From: Lysinibacillus sp. FJAT-14745
GTDB lineage: Bacteria > Bacillota > Bacilli > Bacillales_A > Planococcaceae
Length of the DNA: 39,174 nt
Assembly: GCF_001275675.1 (NCBI RefSeq)
Contig: NZ_LITM01000009.1
Location: 310,141 to 349,314 of the forward strand
Reading direction: 5' to 3'
Under the pieces are notes generated by a model that saw only the letters and a list, made by a program, of their open reading frames with translations, was not told the origin of the DNA and searched no databases. The position numbers were made by a program, and so were the translations under genes. Of the stretch, positions 15,542 through 23,178 are shown one piece after another (position 1 is the first letter of the stretch; the number at the start of each line of letters is the position of its first letter).

Positions 15542-15572
15542 CGGCATTATTTTGCCGTTTTTTTCTTTTTTT
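15542..15572 (+). terminator. Intrinsic terminator downstream of moaC
   Basis: CGGCA, a six-base loop and TGCCG, followed by TTTTTTCTTTTTTT. It terminates rightward transcription of moaB-mobA-moaC before the convergent moaA. Confidence 0.7.
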
Positions 15573-15603
15573 TACCATAAATCACTAATACCACTTATTT
15601 CGT

Positions 15604-16626
15604 CTAACCACCGATGTGTGACATTTCAATTTTTGCGCTTTTTCGTTTTTCCATTGTCTGTTCATTTCGTTCATCGGAATAGCGATCTTTTCTATTTTCC
15701 CAAACGTTCGAAATGCATTTGGTAATAGTTTCATCATCTTCCCCAGACCTTAACAATTCTCGTAAACTCGTTCCCTCTGTTGCAAATAAACACGTATATA
15801 ATGTTCCTTCTGCAGAAATACGGGCACGCGAACACGTTGAGCAGAAAGAATCTGTTACAGATGATATCACGCCAATTTCACCTTGGGCATCCTCATATTG
15901 ATAACGTGTAGCTACTTCCCCTTTATAATTAGGGTCGACAGGATGCAAGGGAGAAAATTGATGGACTTGGTCAACGATTTCTTTCTTCGACAGAACTTCA
16001 TCTAGCCGCCAACCATTCGAATTACCAACATCCATATATTCAATAAAGCGAAGAATATGCTGTTTCTCTTTAAAATATTCAGCCATTGAAACGATATCTT
16101 GCTCATTTTTTCCTTTTTGAACAACCATATTAATCTTAACTTGTAAACCTGCTTCTGCCGCTTTTTCGATACCTTCTAATACCGCTTTCACTTTTCCCCG
16201 ATGGCCATTCATCTCGAAAAAGCGTTCCTCGTTTAGAGAATCTAGGCTAATAGCTACTCGCGATAAACCAGCTCTCGCCAATTCATTGGCATATTTTTTC
16301 AACAATGTGCCATTGGTCGTTAAAGCAATATCCTCCACTCCATCTATGCGATGTATACGTTCAATTAATGTCGGCAGATCACGACGTAGTAAAGGCTCAC
16401 CACCAGTAATGCGTACTTTTTTCACACCTAATGAAACGAAAATCTTTACTAATCGTTCGATTTCTTCAAAACTCAATATTTTATCGGACGGTAAAAAAGT
16501 ATAATCTGGACCAAATACTTCTGCAGGCATGCAATATTGACAACGAAAATTACAACGGTCTGTTACTGATATCCTTAAATCTCTTAATGGTCTTTGTAGT
16601 TGGTCTCGTAGATTAGTAATTTTAAT
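15604..16626 (-). CDS. moaA: GTP 3',8-cyclase MoaA, probable ATT start
   Basis: Radical-SAM enzyme that starts molybdopterin synthesis from GTP. The first ATG in frame (16528-16530) lies after the essential cysteine motif. Extending upstream recovers [20 protein letters not shown], then [12 protein letters not shown] with the CxxxCxxC cluster ligands (codons 25, 29 and 32). The frame is open only back to a TGA at 16633-16635 and has no ATG, GTG or TTG in between. The ATT at 16624-16626, just behind AAAGGAAG, gives 340 residues, the normal MoaA length. Other marks: ITGGEPLLR, the C-terminal cluster [18 protein letters not shown] and the terminal GG. It lies 18 bases after fdhD in the DUF2294-fdhD-moaA operon. 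Confidence 0.88.
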   Translation of the reverse strand: MKITNLRDQLQRPLRDLRISVTDRCNFRCQYCMPAEVFGPDYTFLPSDKILSFEEIERLVKIFVSLGVKKVRITGGEPLLRRDLPTLIERIHRIDGVEDIALTTNGTLLKKYANELARAGLSRVAISLDSLNEERFFEMNGHRGKVKAVLEGIEKAAEAGLQVKINMVVQKGKNEQDIVSMAEYFKEKQHILRFIEYMDVGNSNGWRLDEVLSKKEIVDQVHQFSPLHPVDPNYKGEVATRYQYEDAQGEIGVISSVTDSFCSTCSRARISAEGTLYTCLFATEGTSLRELLRSGEDDETITKCISNVWENRKDRYSDERNEQTMEKRKSAKIEMSHIGG

Positions 16627-16639
16627 CTCTTCCTTTCAT
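16622..16639 (-). other. Five-codon mini reading frame overlapping the moaA start
   Basis: ATGAAAGGAAGAGATTAA encodes MKGRD and stops inside the proposed ATT-AAA start of moaA. It carries the moaA ribosome site within it. Ribosomes finishing this mini frame would stop next to the weak start codon, which could promote re-initiation. Functional use is inference. Confidence 0.3.
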
Positions 16640-16644
16640 TTTGA

Positions 16645-17442
16645 TCAATTTCTAGGTAAGTGAATACGTTCTTTGTGTGTATAAATATTAAGTGTATTTT
16701 GACGAATAAAGCCTACCGTCGTAATACCGAGTTGCTCTGCCAATTGCAATGCTAATTCTGTTGGAGCCGATTTGGACAGCACAATTTCACAGCCAATTTT
16801 CGATACTTTAAGTAAAATTTCAGATGAAATCCTTCCGCTAAATACGATAATTTTATCCTGTATGCTAATGTTATTTTTTAAGCAATAACCATATATTTTA
16901 TCTAAGGCATTATGGCGCCCAATATCCATTCTACTTAATAAAACACCATTCGCATCACATAGCGCGGCATTATGAACACCACCAGTTTGTTTGAATATTT
17001 CAGCCAAATCTTGCATATCGCGCATTAAACGAAAACAATCATCTGTTGTAATACGCACATGAATGCCTTCCATTTTTTTAGCCACTAATGCATCATTAGC
17101 AAAAACAAACCCTTGGCGGCTCATGCCACAACAAGAAGTAATGTAACGTTTATTTTGAATTTCTTGAAAGTAAGGATTCACACGCTTTGTTTTAACATGT
17201 ACAAAACCTTCTTTTTCTTGGTGCCAAATATCTTCAATATCTTCGTAACCACGAATAATTCGTTCAGAAGCCAAATAGCCAATAACCATATCTTCTACAT
17301 ACTCTGGTGTACAAACCATCGTTACAAATTCTTGCTCATTAATCTTCACTGTGACAGCATATTCTGTGACAATAGTATCTTCTATTTCTTTTATTTGATT
17401 ACCTTCAACACGTATTATTTCTCTAGTTACAGCGCGTTCCAT
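16645..17442 (-). CDS. fdhD: Formate dehydrogenase accessory sulfurtransferase FdhD
   Basis: A 265-residue FdhD, which transfers sulfur from a cysteine desulfurase to the molybdenum cofactor before insertion into formate dehydrogenase. The characteristic blocks are seen: EYAVTVKINEQEFVTMVCTPEYVEDMVIGYLASERI near the N-terminus, the active cysteine region RYITSCCGMSRQGF, TGGVHNAALCD, RMDIGRHNALDKIYGYCL, and FSGRISSEILLKVSKIGCEIVLSKSAPTELAL. The start follows AAAGGGG at good spacing. It lies 12 bases after the DUF2294 gene. Its role fits the divergent fdhA. Confidence 0.95.
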   Translation of the reverse strand: MERAVTREIIRVEGNQIKEIEDTIVTEYAVTVKINEQEFVTMVCTPEYVEDMVIGYLASERIIRGYEDIEDIWHQEKEGFVHVKTKRVNPYFQEIQNKRYITSCCGMSRQGFVFANDALVAKKMEGIHVRITTDDCFRLMRDMQDLAEIFKQTGGVHNAALCDANGVLLSRMDIGRHNALDKIYGYCLKNNISIQDKIIVFSGRISSEILLKVSKIGCEIVLSKSAPTELALQLAEQLGITTVGFIRQNTLNIYTHKERIHLPRN

Positions 17443-17454
17443 ATGGCATCCCCT

Positions 17455-17802
17455 TTATTCACTAATATTATCTTCAAAAACAAAGACAGAAATAGCAAAA
17501 TCTTCTTCAATTTTGATATCTGAAAATAAATGGAGTAACTTAGTGCCCATCAATTCTTCCATGCCTTCTGGAGGTGATTTTGTATACAAATCTTGAATCA
17601 TTCTTGTACGTGCAGCATGAACCATTTTTAACCCTTCAGGCGTACTCGCAATAAATTTTTCTGTCGGTGTGATATTACCATATAAAGTTGAGACAGCCAT
17701 GTTCTCTACGAAAACAGTATGAATACTCTCTGGTCCTTTTCCAAATATATCTTTGCGTAGTTTTCGAATAATGTCGTTGAACTCATGCACTTTTTTTGAC
17801 AT
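17455..17802 (-). CDS. DUF2294 protein associated with formate dehydrogenase
   Basis: A 115-residue soluble protein of the DUF2294 (YbcI-like) family: NDIIRKLRKDIFGKGPESIHTVFVENMAVSTLYGNITPTEKFIA is its conserved core, and the C-terminus is a beta-rich charged tail. Such proteins are often found next to FdhA-type formate dehydrogenases in Bacillales, but the biochemical role is unknown to me. The ribosome site is GGGAG. First gene of the leftward operon with fdhD and moaA; a Fur-like box lies about 115 bp upstream. Confidence 0.8.
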   Translation of the reverse strand: MSKKVHEFNDIIRKLRKDIFGKGPESIHTVFVENMAVSTLYGNITPTEKFIASTPEGLKMVHAARTRMIQDLYTKSPPEGMEELMGTKLLHLFSDIKIEEDFAISVFVFEDNISE

Positions 17803-17915
17803 TTTAACGATTCTCCCAACGTAATTAATCTTTTTTTCCTATGTTCATGGGGGTCACCCTTACAGTTTGTTAATAATATAGCAACTTAAATAAAAATTAA
17901 AGAGAAAATATCCGA

Positions 17916-17936
17916 TGATAATTATTCTCAATTATC
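17916..17936. promoter_or_regulatory. Fur/PerR-like box upstream of the DUF2294-fdhD-moaA operon
   Basis: TGATAATTATTCTCA (17916-17930) matches the Fur core TGATAATnATTATCA with one mismatch. The symmetric arms GATAATT (17917-17923) and AATTATC (17930-17936) are perfect. AT-rich background makes chance matches possible. Iron control would make sense for iron-sulfur MoaA and the divergent iron-rich FdhA. Confidence 0.4.
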
Positions 17937-17939
17937 GAT

Positions 17940-18129
17940 CAATTTCGCCTTGGCGTAATTGCGTCCGGATTTTGAATTGTGCCTGCACAATTCATTCCTT
18001 TTAAAATCCGTGACATCCGCCGGAGGCTTTATCTTCATTCAGTAGATGGTGAACACCTATTGAAAAAGAAACTACATCTGATTCATCTAAGCACCTTCTG
18101 AGAGGGATATCCTACTGAATGGAGATAAT
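17940..18129 (+). repeat. Dispersed structured repeat family 1, copy C
   Basis: Same parts as copy B: CAATTTCGCC/GGCGTAATTG (17940-17961), GCGTCC, stem CGGATTTT/AAAATCCG around GAATTGTGCcTGCACAATTC, conserved GTGACATCCGCCGGAGGC, then TTTATCTTCATTCAGTAG (18028-18045) with CTACTGAATGGAGATAAT (18112-18129). The AGCAG/CTGCT pair of copy B is AGTAG/CTACT here, a compensating change. It ends 15 bases before the promoter at 18144. Confidence 0.85.
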
Positions 18130-18143
18130 TTTTATTATTATTA

Positions 18144-18172
18144 TTGTCCATTTTGGCTGAAAAGGCTATAAT
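18144..18172 (+). promoter_or_regulatory. SigA promoter of the structured leader or small RNA
   Basis: TTGTCC (18144-18149), 17-bp spacer, perfect TATAAT (18167-18172). The predicted start is near 18179. Confidence 0.7.
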
Positions 18173-18178
18173 AATTGG

Positions 18179-18393
18179 TATTACATATGGAATGAAAGTA
18201 TTTTGATTCCTATGTCATGGTTTCATACAACTAAGTTTGAACTATAGGCATGGTGGTTTTAATATTTATATTCTATAGTTATATTGAATAAAAAATAAAA
18301 GTTGATTGAATTTTTAGCAAGGCCTGTTAAGAATTTTATCCACCATGAATAAATAGCATGTTAATACATGCCTTTTCATGGTGGATTTTTTTA
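18179..18393 (+). ncRNA. Candidate structured leader (attenuator) or small RNA upstream of fdhA
   Basis: No protein gene lies here, yet a promoter, three hairpins and a terminator line up. P1: ACATA-t-GGAAT pairs with ATTCCTATGT (18183-18216, one bulge). P2: AACTATAG (18240-18247) pairs with CTATAGTT (18273-18280). The terminator is ATCCACCATGAA (18338-18349) with TTCATGGTGGAT (18375-18386), then a T run. CATGGTGG occurs both in the P2 loop (18249-18256) and in the terminator 3' arm (18377-18384), so the P2 loop could capture CCACCATG (18340-18347) and prevent termination. That is the logic of an attenuator, but a stand-alone RNA of about 215 nt is equally possible. I recognise no known riboswitch class. 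Confidence 0.5.
18338..18393 (+). terminator. Intrinsic terminator 220 bp upstream of fdhA
   Basis: A 12-bp perfect stem ATCCACCATGAA/TTCATGGTGGAT with an inner GCATG/CATGC hairpin, followed by a seven-T run and further T's. No upstream rightward gene exists for it to terminate. Confidence 0.85.
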
Positions 18394-18458
18394 TTTTTCA
18401 GCAATATCAACATCGACAACAAATAATAAATGTTTCTTCATCTATATTGGTGTAGAGA

Positions 18459-18517
18459 TTGGACAAATTGGGAAACGACATTATAACAAGACAATTTTTT
18501 AAAAATAACAAGACAAT
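18459..18517 (+). promoter_or_regulatory. Second fdhA promoter with two 13-bp direct repeats
   Basis: TTGGAC (18459-18464), 17-bp spacer, TATAAC (18482-18487) could start transcription past the terminator. ATAACAAGACAAT occurs twice (18483-18495 and 18505-18517), 22 bases apart. That is two helical turns, so one protein could bind both on the same face. The first copy overlaps the -10 element, as expected for a repressor site. Confidence 0.5.
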
Positions 18518-18610
18518 CAAAATAAAAAAACTCGTAACTCTATTCCCGATTTATCCTAAGTATTAACCAGTTGTCAAATAAGTCTCAAAGAGCAAAAGGA
18601 GGAAAATACC

Positions 18611-21544
18611 TTGACTACAATTAAAATTAATGGCCAACCGTATGATGTAGCAGAGGGAGCTACAATACTTGATACCATTAATCAAAATGGCATCGCCCAT
18701 CCACAAATTTGTCATGTACCATCTGTTGATCCTATCGAAACTTGTGATACATGTATCGTTGAAGTGAATGGCCAATTAGTTCGCTCTTGTTCAACAAAAG
18801 CAGTAAACGGCATGGATATCCAACTTACTTCTGATCAAGCGAAAGCTGCACAAACAGAAGCGATGGATCGTTTACTAGAAAATCATTTACTGTACTGTAC
18901 AGTTTGTGATAATAACAATGGAAATTGTACATTACACAACACAGCAGAATTAATGGAAATCGAACATCAAAAATATCCTTATCAACCAAAAGTTGAACCA
19001 CATGAAGTAGACATGTCGCACCCGTTTTATCGATATGATCCAAACCAATGTATCGCATGTGGACAATGTGTAGAGGTTTGTCAAAACTTACAAGTTAACG
19101 AAACATTATCTCTTGACTGGGAAGCCGAAAGACCAAAAGTAGTTTGGGATGAAGGCGTTGCCATTAACGATTCTTCATGTGTAGGCTGTGGACAATGTGT
19201 TACCGTTTGTCCATGTAATGCCTTAATGGAAAAATCAATGCTTGGTGAAGCTGGTTTTATGACGGGACTTAAACAAGAAACATTAGATCCGATGATTAGT
19301 TTAATTAAGGAAGTCGAGCCTGGCTATAGCGGTATTTTCGCTGTTTCTGAAGTCGAAGCTGCTATGCGTAGTAAACGTACGAAGAAAACAAAAACAGTTT
19401 GTACTTTCTGTGGAGTAGGTTGTTCGTTCGAAGTTTGGACAAAAGACCGCAAAATTTTAAAAGTGCAACCTTCTGACGGTCCTGTAAATGCAATTTCTAC
19501 TTGTGTAAAAGGAAAATTCGGTTGGGACTTCATCAACTCTGAAGAACGAATTACAAAACCATTAATTCGTAAAAATGATGCATTTGTTGAATCTTCATGG
19601 GATGAAGCGCTTGACTTAATTGCTACTAAACTAGGTGGCATTCAAAAAGAATATGGCTCTGGTTCTGTCGGCTTTATTTCTTCTTCAAAAATTACAAACG
19701 AAGAAAACTACTTAATTCAAAAAATGGCACGTCAATTATTCGAAACAAACGATGTCGATAACTGCTCACGCTATTGTCAATCTCCAGCTACAGATGGCCT
19801 ACTACGCACAGTTGGTATAGGTGGCGACGCTGGAACGATCAAAGATATCGCAAAAGCGGGCCTTATTATTATTGTTGGGGCAAACCCTGCAGAAGGTCAC
19901 CCGGTTTTAGCAACCCGCGTAAAACGTGCCCATAAATTACACGGTCAAAAATTAATTGTTGCCGACGTTCGTAAACATGAAATGGCTGAGCGTTCTGATA
20001 TTTTCATGCGCCCAAAACAAGGTACAGACCAAGTATGGTTAATGGCCGTTACAAAATATATGATCGATCAAGGTTGGCATGATGAAGCCTTCATTAAAGA
20101 GAACGTGCACTTCTTTGATGATTTTAAAGATGTACTTGAAACATACACACTAGAATATGCAGAAAAAGAAACGGGCATTTCAAAAGAAACGTTGATAAAT
20201 GTTGCTGAAATGATTCGTGATGCTGACGGTACATGTGTACTTTGGGGTATGGGTGTTACACAAAATACAGGTGGCTCATATACATCAGCTGCAATTTCTA
20301 ACCTACTTCTAGCTACTGGTAACTATCGTCGTCCAGGTGCAGGTGCCTACCCTCTTCGTGGTCACAACAATGTTCAAGGTGCTTGTGATATGGGTACACT
20401 ACCAAATCTATTACCAGGTAATCAAAAAGTAATAGACGACGAAGCACGTAAGAAATTTGAAGAAGCATATGGTGTAAAAATCAAACCTGAACCAGGTCGT
20501 ACGAATATGGCAATGTTAGATGCGATCATGGAAGGTAAAATGAAAGCAATGTATTTAGTTGGGGAAGATATGGCACTTGTAGATTGCGATGCTAACCATG
20601 TAGATAAAGTACTTTCACAATTAGACTTCTTTGTTGTACAAGATTGCTTCCTTTCACGTACAGCACAATATGCGGATGTTATTTTACCAGCAGCACCTTC
20701 TCTTGAAAAAGAAGGTACTTTCACGAATACAGAGCGTCGTGTACAACGACTATATCAAGTATTACCAACACTTGGTGAATCAAAAGCCGATTGGGAAATC
20801 CTTCAATTAGTAGCACGTCGCCTAGGTGCTGACTGGAATTACAGTCACCCAAGTGAAATCTTTGCTGAAATGGCTAGTCTTGCTCCATTCTTCTCGCAAG
20901 CGAACTATGATGTATTAGAAAATTGGGGTAGCTTCTGTTGGGGTAGCCATGATGGTAAAGACACACCTTTACTATATGAGGATGGCTTTAACTTCCCTGA
21001 CAAAAAAGCTCGTTTTGCGTTAAATGATTGGATCCGACCAGTTGAATATGAAGCGCAATATGATTGCCATATTAACAACGGTCGTATGCTTGAACATTTC
21101 CATGAAGGTAATATGACAAATAAATCAAAAGGTATTCAATCGAAAGTACCTGAAATTTTTGTTGAAGTATCACCAGAACTAGCAAAAGAACGCGGCATTG
21201 AAGATGGAGCTCTTCTTCGCTTAGTGTCTCCTCAAGGCGCATTAAAATTAAATGCCCTAGTGACGGATCGCGTACAAGGAAATGAACTTTTCTTACCTAT
21301 GAACTCTGTTAGCAAAGATTCGGCGATTAATTTCTTAACGGGTCCAGCTGCAGACATCAATACATCGACACCGGCGTACAAACAAACAAAAGTACGCGTA
21401 GAAGTATTGAAACAAAAAGGAAAATCGCCACTTCCTAGAACAAACCCGCGTTATAAAAAACGTCATCCACAAAATGGTGTTGAGGTAGAACGCAAATGGA
21501 ATCGTCCTGGCTACGTTCACCTAACAACTAACGAAAGGGAGTGA
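18611..21544 (+). CDS. fdhA: Formate dehydrogenase alpha subunit, Cys-type, with N-terminal iron-sulfur domains
   Basis: A 977-residue cytosolic molybdoenzyme (B. subtilis YrhE type) oxidising formate to CO2. Domains in order: [2Fe-2S] ferredoxin-like (1-80; CHVPSVDPIETCDTC), His/Cys-rich cluster segment (CTVCDNNNGNC, about 95-110), two [4Fe-4S] sites (CIACGQCVEVC and CVGCGQCVTVCPC, about 147-205), molybdopterin [4Fe-4S] domain (CTFCGVGCSFEV, about 262), catalytic bis-MGD domain to about 760 and a dinucleotide-binding C-terminus. The metal ligand is Cys389 in NCSRYCQSPA, where E. coli FdhF has selenocysteine. It starts at TTG behind AAAAGGAGG. No signal peptide or membrane partner is present. 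A DUF1641 gene follows after four bases. Confidence 0.95.
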   Translation: MTTIKINGQPYDVAEGATILDTINQNGIAHPQICHVPSVDPIETCDTCIVEVNGQLVRSCSTKAVNGMDIQLTSDQAKAAQTEAMDRLLENHLLYCTVCDNNNGNCTLHNTAELMEIEHQKYPYQPKVEPHEVDMSHPFYRYDPNQCIACGQCVEVCQNLQVNETLSLDWEAERPKVVWDEGVAINDSSCVGCGQCVTVCPCNALMEKSMLGEAGFMTGLKQETLDPMISLIKEVEPGYSGIFAVSEVEAAMRSKRTKKTKTVCTFCGVGCSFEVWTKDRKILKVQPSDGPVNAISTCVKGKFGWDFINSEERITKPLIRKNDAFVESSWDEALDLIATKLGGIQKEYGSGSVGFISSSKITNEENYLIQKMARQLFETNDVDNCSRYCQSPATDGLLRTVGIGGDAGTIKDIAKAGLIIIVGANPAEGHPVLATRVKRAHKLHGQKLIVADVRKHEMAERSDIFMRPKQGTDQVWLMAVTKYMIDQGWHDEAFIKENVHFFDDFKDVLETYTLEYAEKETGISKETLINVAEMIRDADGTCVLWGMGVTQNTGGSYTSAAISNLLLATGNYRRPGAGAYPLRGHNNVQGACDMGTLPNLLPGNQKVIDDEARKKFEEAYGVKIKPEPGRTNMAMLDAIMEGKMKAMYLVGEDMALVDCDANHVDKVLSQLDFFVVQDCFLSRTAQYADVILPAAPSLEKEGTFTNTERRVQRLYQVLPTLGESKADWEILQLVARRLGADWNYSHPSEIFAEMASLAPFFSQANYDVLENWGSFCWGSHDGKDTPLLYEDGFNFPDKKARFALNDWIRPVEYEAQYDCHINNGRMLEHFHEGNMTNKSKGIQSKVPEIFVEVSPELAKERGIEDGALLRLVSPQGALKLNALVTDRVQGNELFLPMNSVSKDSAINFLTGPAADINTSTPAYKQTKVRVEVLKQKGKSPLPRTNPRYKKRHPQNGVEVERKWNRPGYVHLTTNERE

Positions 21545-21548
21545 GTTC

Positions 21549-22025
21549 ATGGCAGCACCAATTACGACAATTCAAAAAGCGGAAAAAACAGAAGAACAAC
21601 TAAAGGAAGAAAAGTTAGGGAATTTAAAGCAACTTCTTTCTGAGAATGAAGAAATGGTGAACCAGGTCTTTACGATCATGGCAGAACTAAATGATATTGG
21701 AGCACTAGAAGCAGCTACGAAACTACTGGAAGCAAAAGAAGAGGTTGCCCATATTGCTCTTGGTCAATTAACGCGTAAGCCTGTTACGAATATCATCAAC
21801 AACTTAATGGGTGTTGCGGGAGCATTAACCGAATTGAACCCAGAAACAACAACAAAGCTTATTGAAGGCTTAAATACTGGCTTAGATGAAGCGAACAAAG
21901 CCGTTGAATCTGACGAAAAAGTTAGTGCCTTTAAGCTGTTCAAAATGCTCAACGATCCTGATGTTAATCGTGCTGTGAATTTTGGCGCTCACTTCTTAAA
22001 AGGGCTAGGCAAAGGCCTAAAATAG
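21549..22025 (+). CDS. DUF1641 protein, partner of formate dehydrogenase (YrhD-like)
   Basis: A 158-residue mostly helical protein with a predicted coiled-coil N-terminus (KAEKTEEQLKEEKLGNLKQ) and the conserved DUF1641 stretch (NDIGALEAATKLLEAKEEV, then DVNRAVNFGAHFLKGLGKGL). B. subtilis yrhD, next to the formate dehydrogenase gene yrhE, encodes the same family. The constant pairing suggests a subunit or assembly factor for FdhA; no activity is known to me. It begins four bases after fdhA, with its ribosome site GGGAGTGAG spanning the fdhA stop. Confidence 0.88.
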   Translation: MAAPITTIQKAEKTEEQLKEEKLGNLKQLLSENEEMVNQVFTIMAELNDIGALEAATKLLEAKEEVAHIALGQLTRKPVTNIINNLMGVAGALTELNPETTTKLIEGLNTGLDEANKAVESDEKVSAFKLFKMLNDPDVNRAVNFGAHFLKGLGKGLK

Positions 22026-22040
22026 GAAGGGGTTTCTGAT

Positions 22041-23084
22041 ATGCTAACGAACGAACACATTTTAAAAACTTTGCAGAAAGTCGATGATCCAGAGCTTCAT
22101 AAAAGCATCGTTGACTTGAATATGGTACGCAATATTCAAGTCAACGGTACGGATATCTCACTTGATATTGTCTTGACTATTCAAGGTTGTCCTTTAAAAG
22201 CTAAAATTCAACAAGATGTTGAAGAAGCGTTAAAAACGATCGGTGCATCAAAAATCTCCATCACATTTGGTTCTATGACAGATGACGAACGTCGTAGTTT
22301 AACAGCTTCTTTAAAATCAGAAAAAGTTACGGATAAAGGTATGCCTAAAATGCTGCTACCCGATTCTGGTGTCAAATTTATTGCAGTTACTAGTGGTAAA
22401 GGTGGCGTCGGGAAGTCAACCGTGACGATTAACTTAGCAGTAGCTCTTGCCCGTCTTGGCAAACGTGTAGGTATTTTAGATGCAGACATATATGGATTCA
22501 GTATTCCTGCCATGATGAAGATTCATCAAAAGCCAACAATGATTGACCAAACAGCTATTCCAGTAATAAGTCATGGTGTAAAAATCATGTCGATGGGCTT
22601 CTATACTAACGACAACCAACCTGTCATGTGGCGTGGGCCAATGCTCAACAAATGGATTCGCAATTTCCTTGTCAATACACATTGGGGTGAATTAGATTAT
22701 CTTCTCATCGATTTACCACCTGGTACAGGAGATGTAGCCATTGATATGGCGGCAATGATTCCACAAGCACAGGAAATTATTGTAACAACACCGCATCTTG
22801 CAGCTTCTCATGTTGCTTCTCGTGCAGGTCTAATGGCTCAACATACAAAACACACGATTCTCGGTGTTGTTGAAAACATGGCTTACTTTGAAAATGCAAA
22901 TGGTGAAAAGAATTATTTATTCGGTCAAGGTGGCGCCGAAAAATTAGCAGATGAGCTTCAGACAAATATTATTGCTCAAATCCCATTTGCGCAGCCTGAG
23001 GAAAATACAGGTTCTTCCGTTTACGACGAAGACTCCATTATCGGTGAAGTATTTACGCACCTTGCAGAAGATATTATTTATTAA
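22041..23084 (+). CDS. Mrp/NBP35-family P-loop ATPase (ApbC/SalA type)
   Basis: A 347-residue protein: N-terminal MIP18/DUF59 domain (residues 1-80, with VLTIQGCPLKAKIQQDV) and a deviant-Walker ATPase domain (TSGKGGVGKST, residues 117-127; ILDADIYGFSIP; LIDLPPGTGD). The family carries and inserts iron-sulfur clusters; in B. subtilis the SalA homologue also affects regulation. Its place 15 bases after the DUF1641 gene implies loading of FdhA clusters. The segment where ApbC/Nbp35 usually has CPxC reads ENMAYFENANGEKNYLFG, with no cysteines, so cluster binding may differ. A strong terminator follows. Confidence 0.9.
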   Translation: MLTNEHILKTLQKVDDPELHKSIVDLNMVRNIQVNGTDISLDIVLTIQGCPLKAKIQQDVEEALKTIGASKISITFGSMTDDERRSLTASLKSEKVTDKGMPKMLLPDSGVKFIAVTSGKGGVGKSTVTINLAVALARLGKRVGILDADIYGFSIPAMMKIHQKPTMIDQTAIPVISHGVKIMSMGFYTNDNQPVMWRGPMLNKWIRNFLVNTHWGELDYLLIDLPPGTGDVAIDMAAMIPQAQEIIVTTPHLAASHVASRAGLMAQHTKHTILGVVENMAYFENANGEKNYLFGQGGAEKLADELQTNIIAQIPFAQPEENTGSSVYDEDSIIGEVFTHLAEDIIY

Positions 23085-23090
23085 TAAACC

Positions 23091-23137
23091 AATAAAAACC
23101 CTTGACTCGTTTTTACACGAGACAAGGGTTTTTATTA
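23091..23137 (+). terminator. Terminator of the fdhA-DUF1641-mrp operon
   Basis: AATAAAAACCCTTG (23091-23104) pairs with CAAGGGTTTTTATT (23123-23136), with an inner CTCG/CGAG stem. The T run is inside the 3' arm. Confidence 0.9.
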
Positions 23138-23178
23138 GTGTAACAAGGTTCTAACGAAACACTCCCCTACTATTTAGT

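Noticed and set aside
15604..16530. moaA starting at the first ATG (308 residues)
   Set aside because: It would omit the CxxxCxxC radical-SAM motif, which is plainly encoded in the same frame just upstream.
18179..18393. Moco riboswitch before fdhA
   Set aside because: I cannot find the conserved Moco core as I remember it; the region is kept as an unclassified structured RNA.
22208..22513. Leftward frame opposite the mrp gene
   Set aside because: It is the antisense of a conserved ATPase domain, with no start signal.
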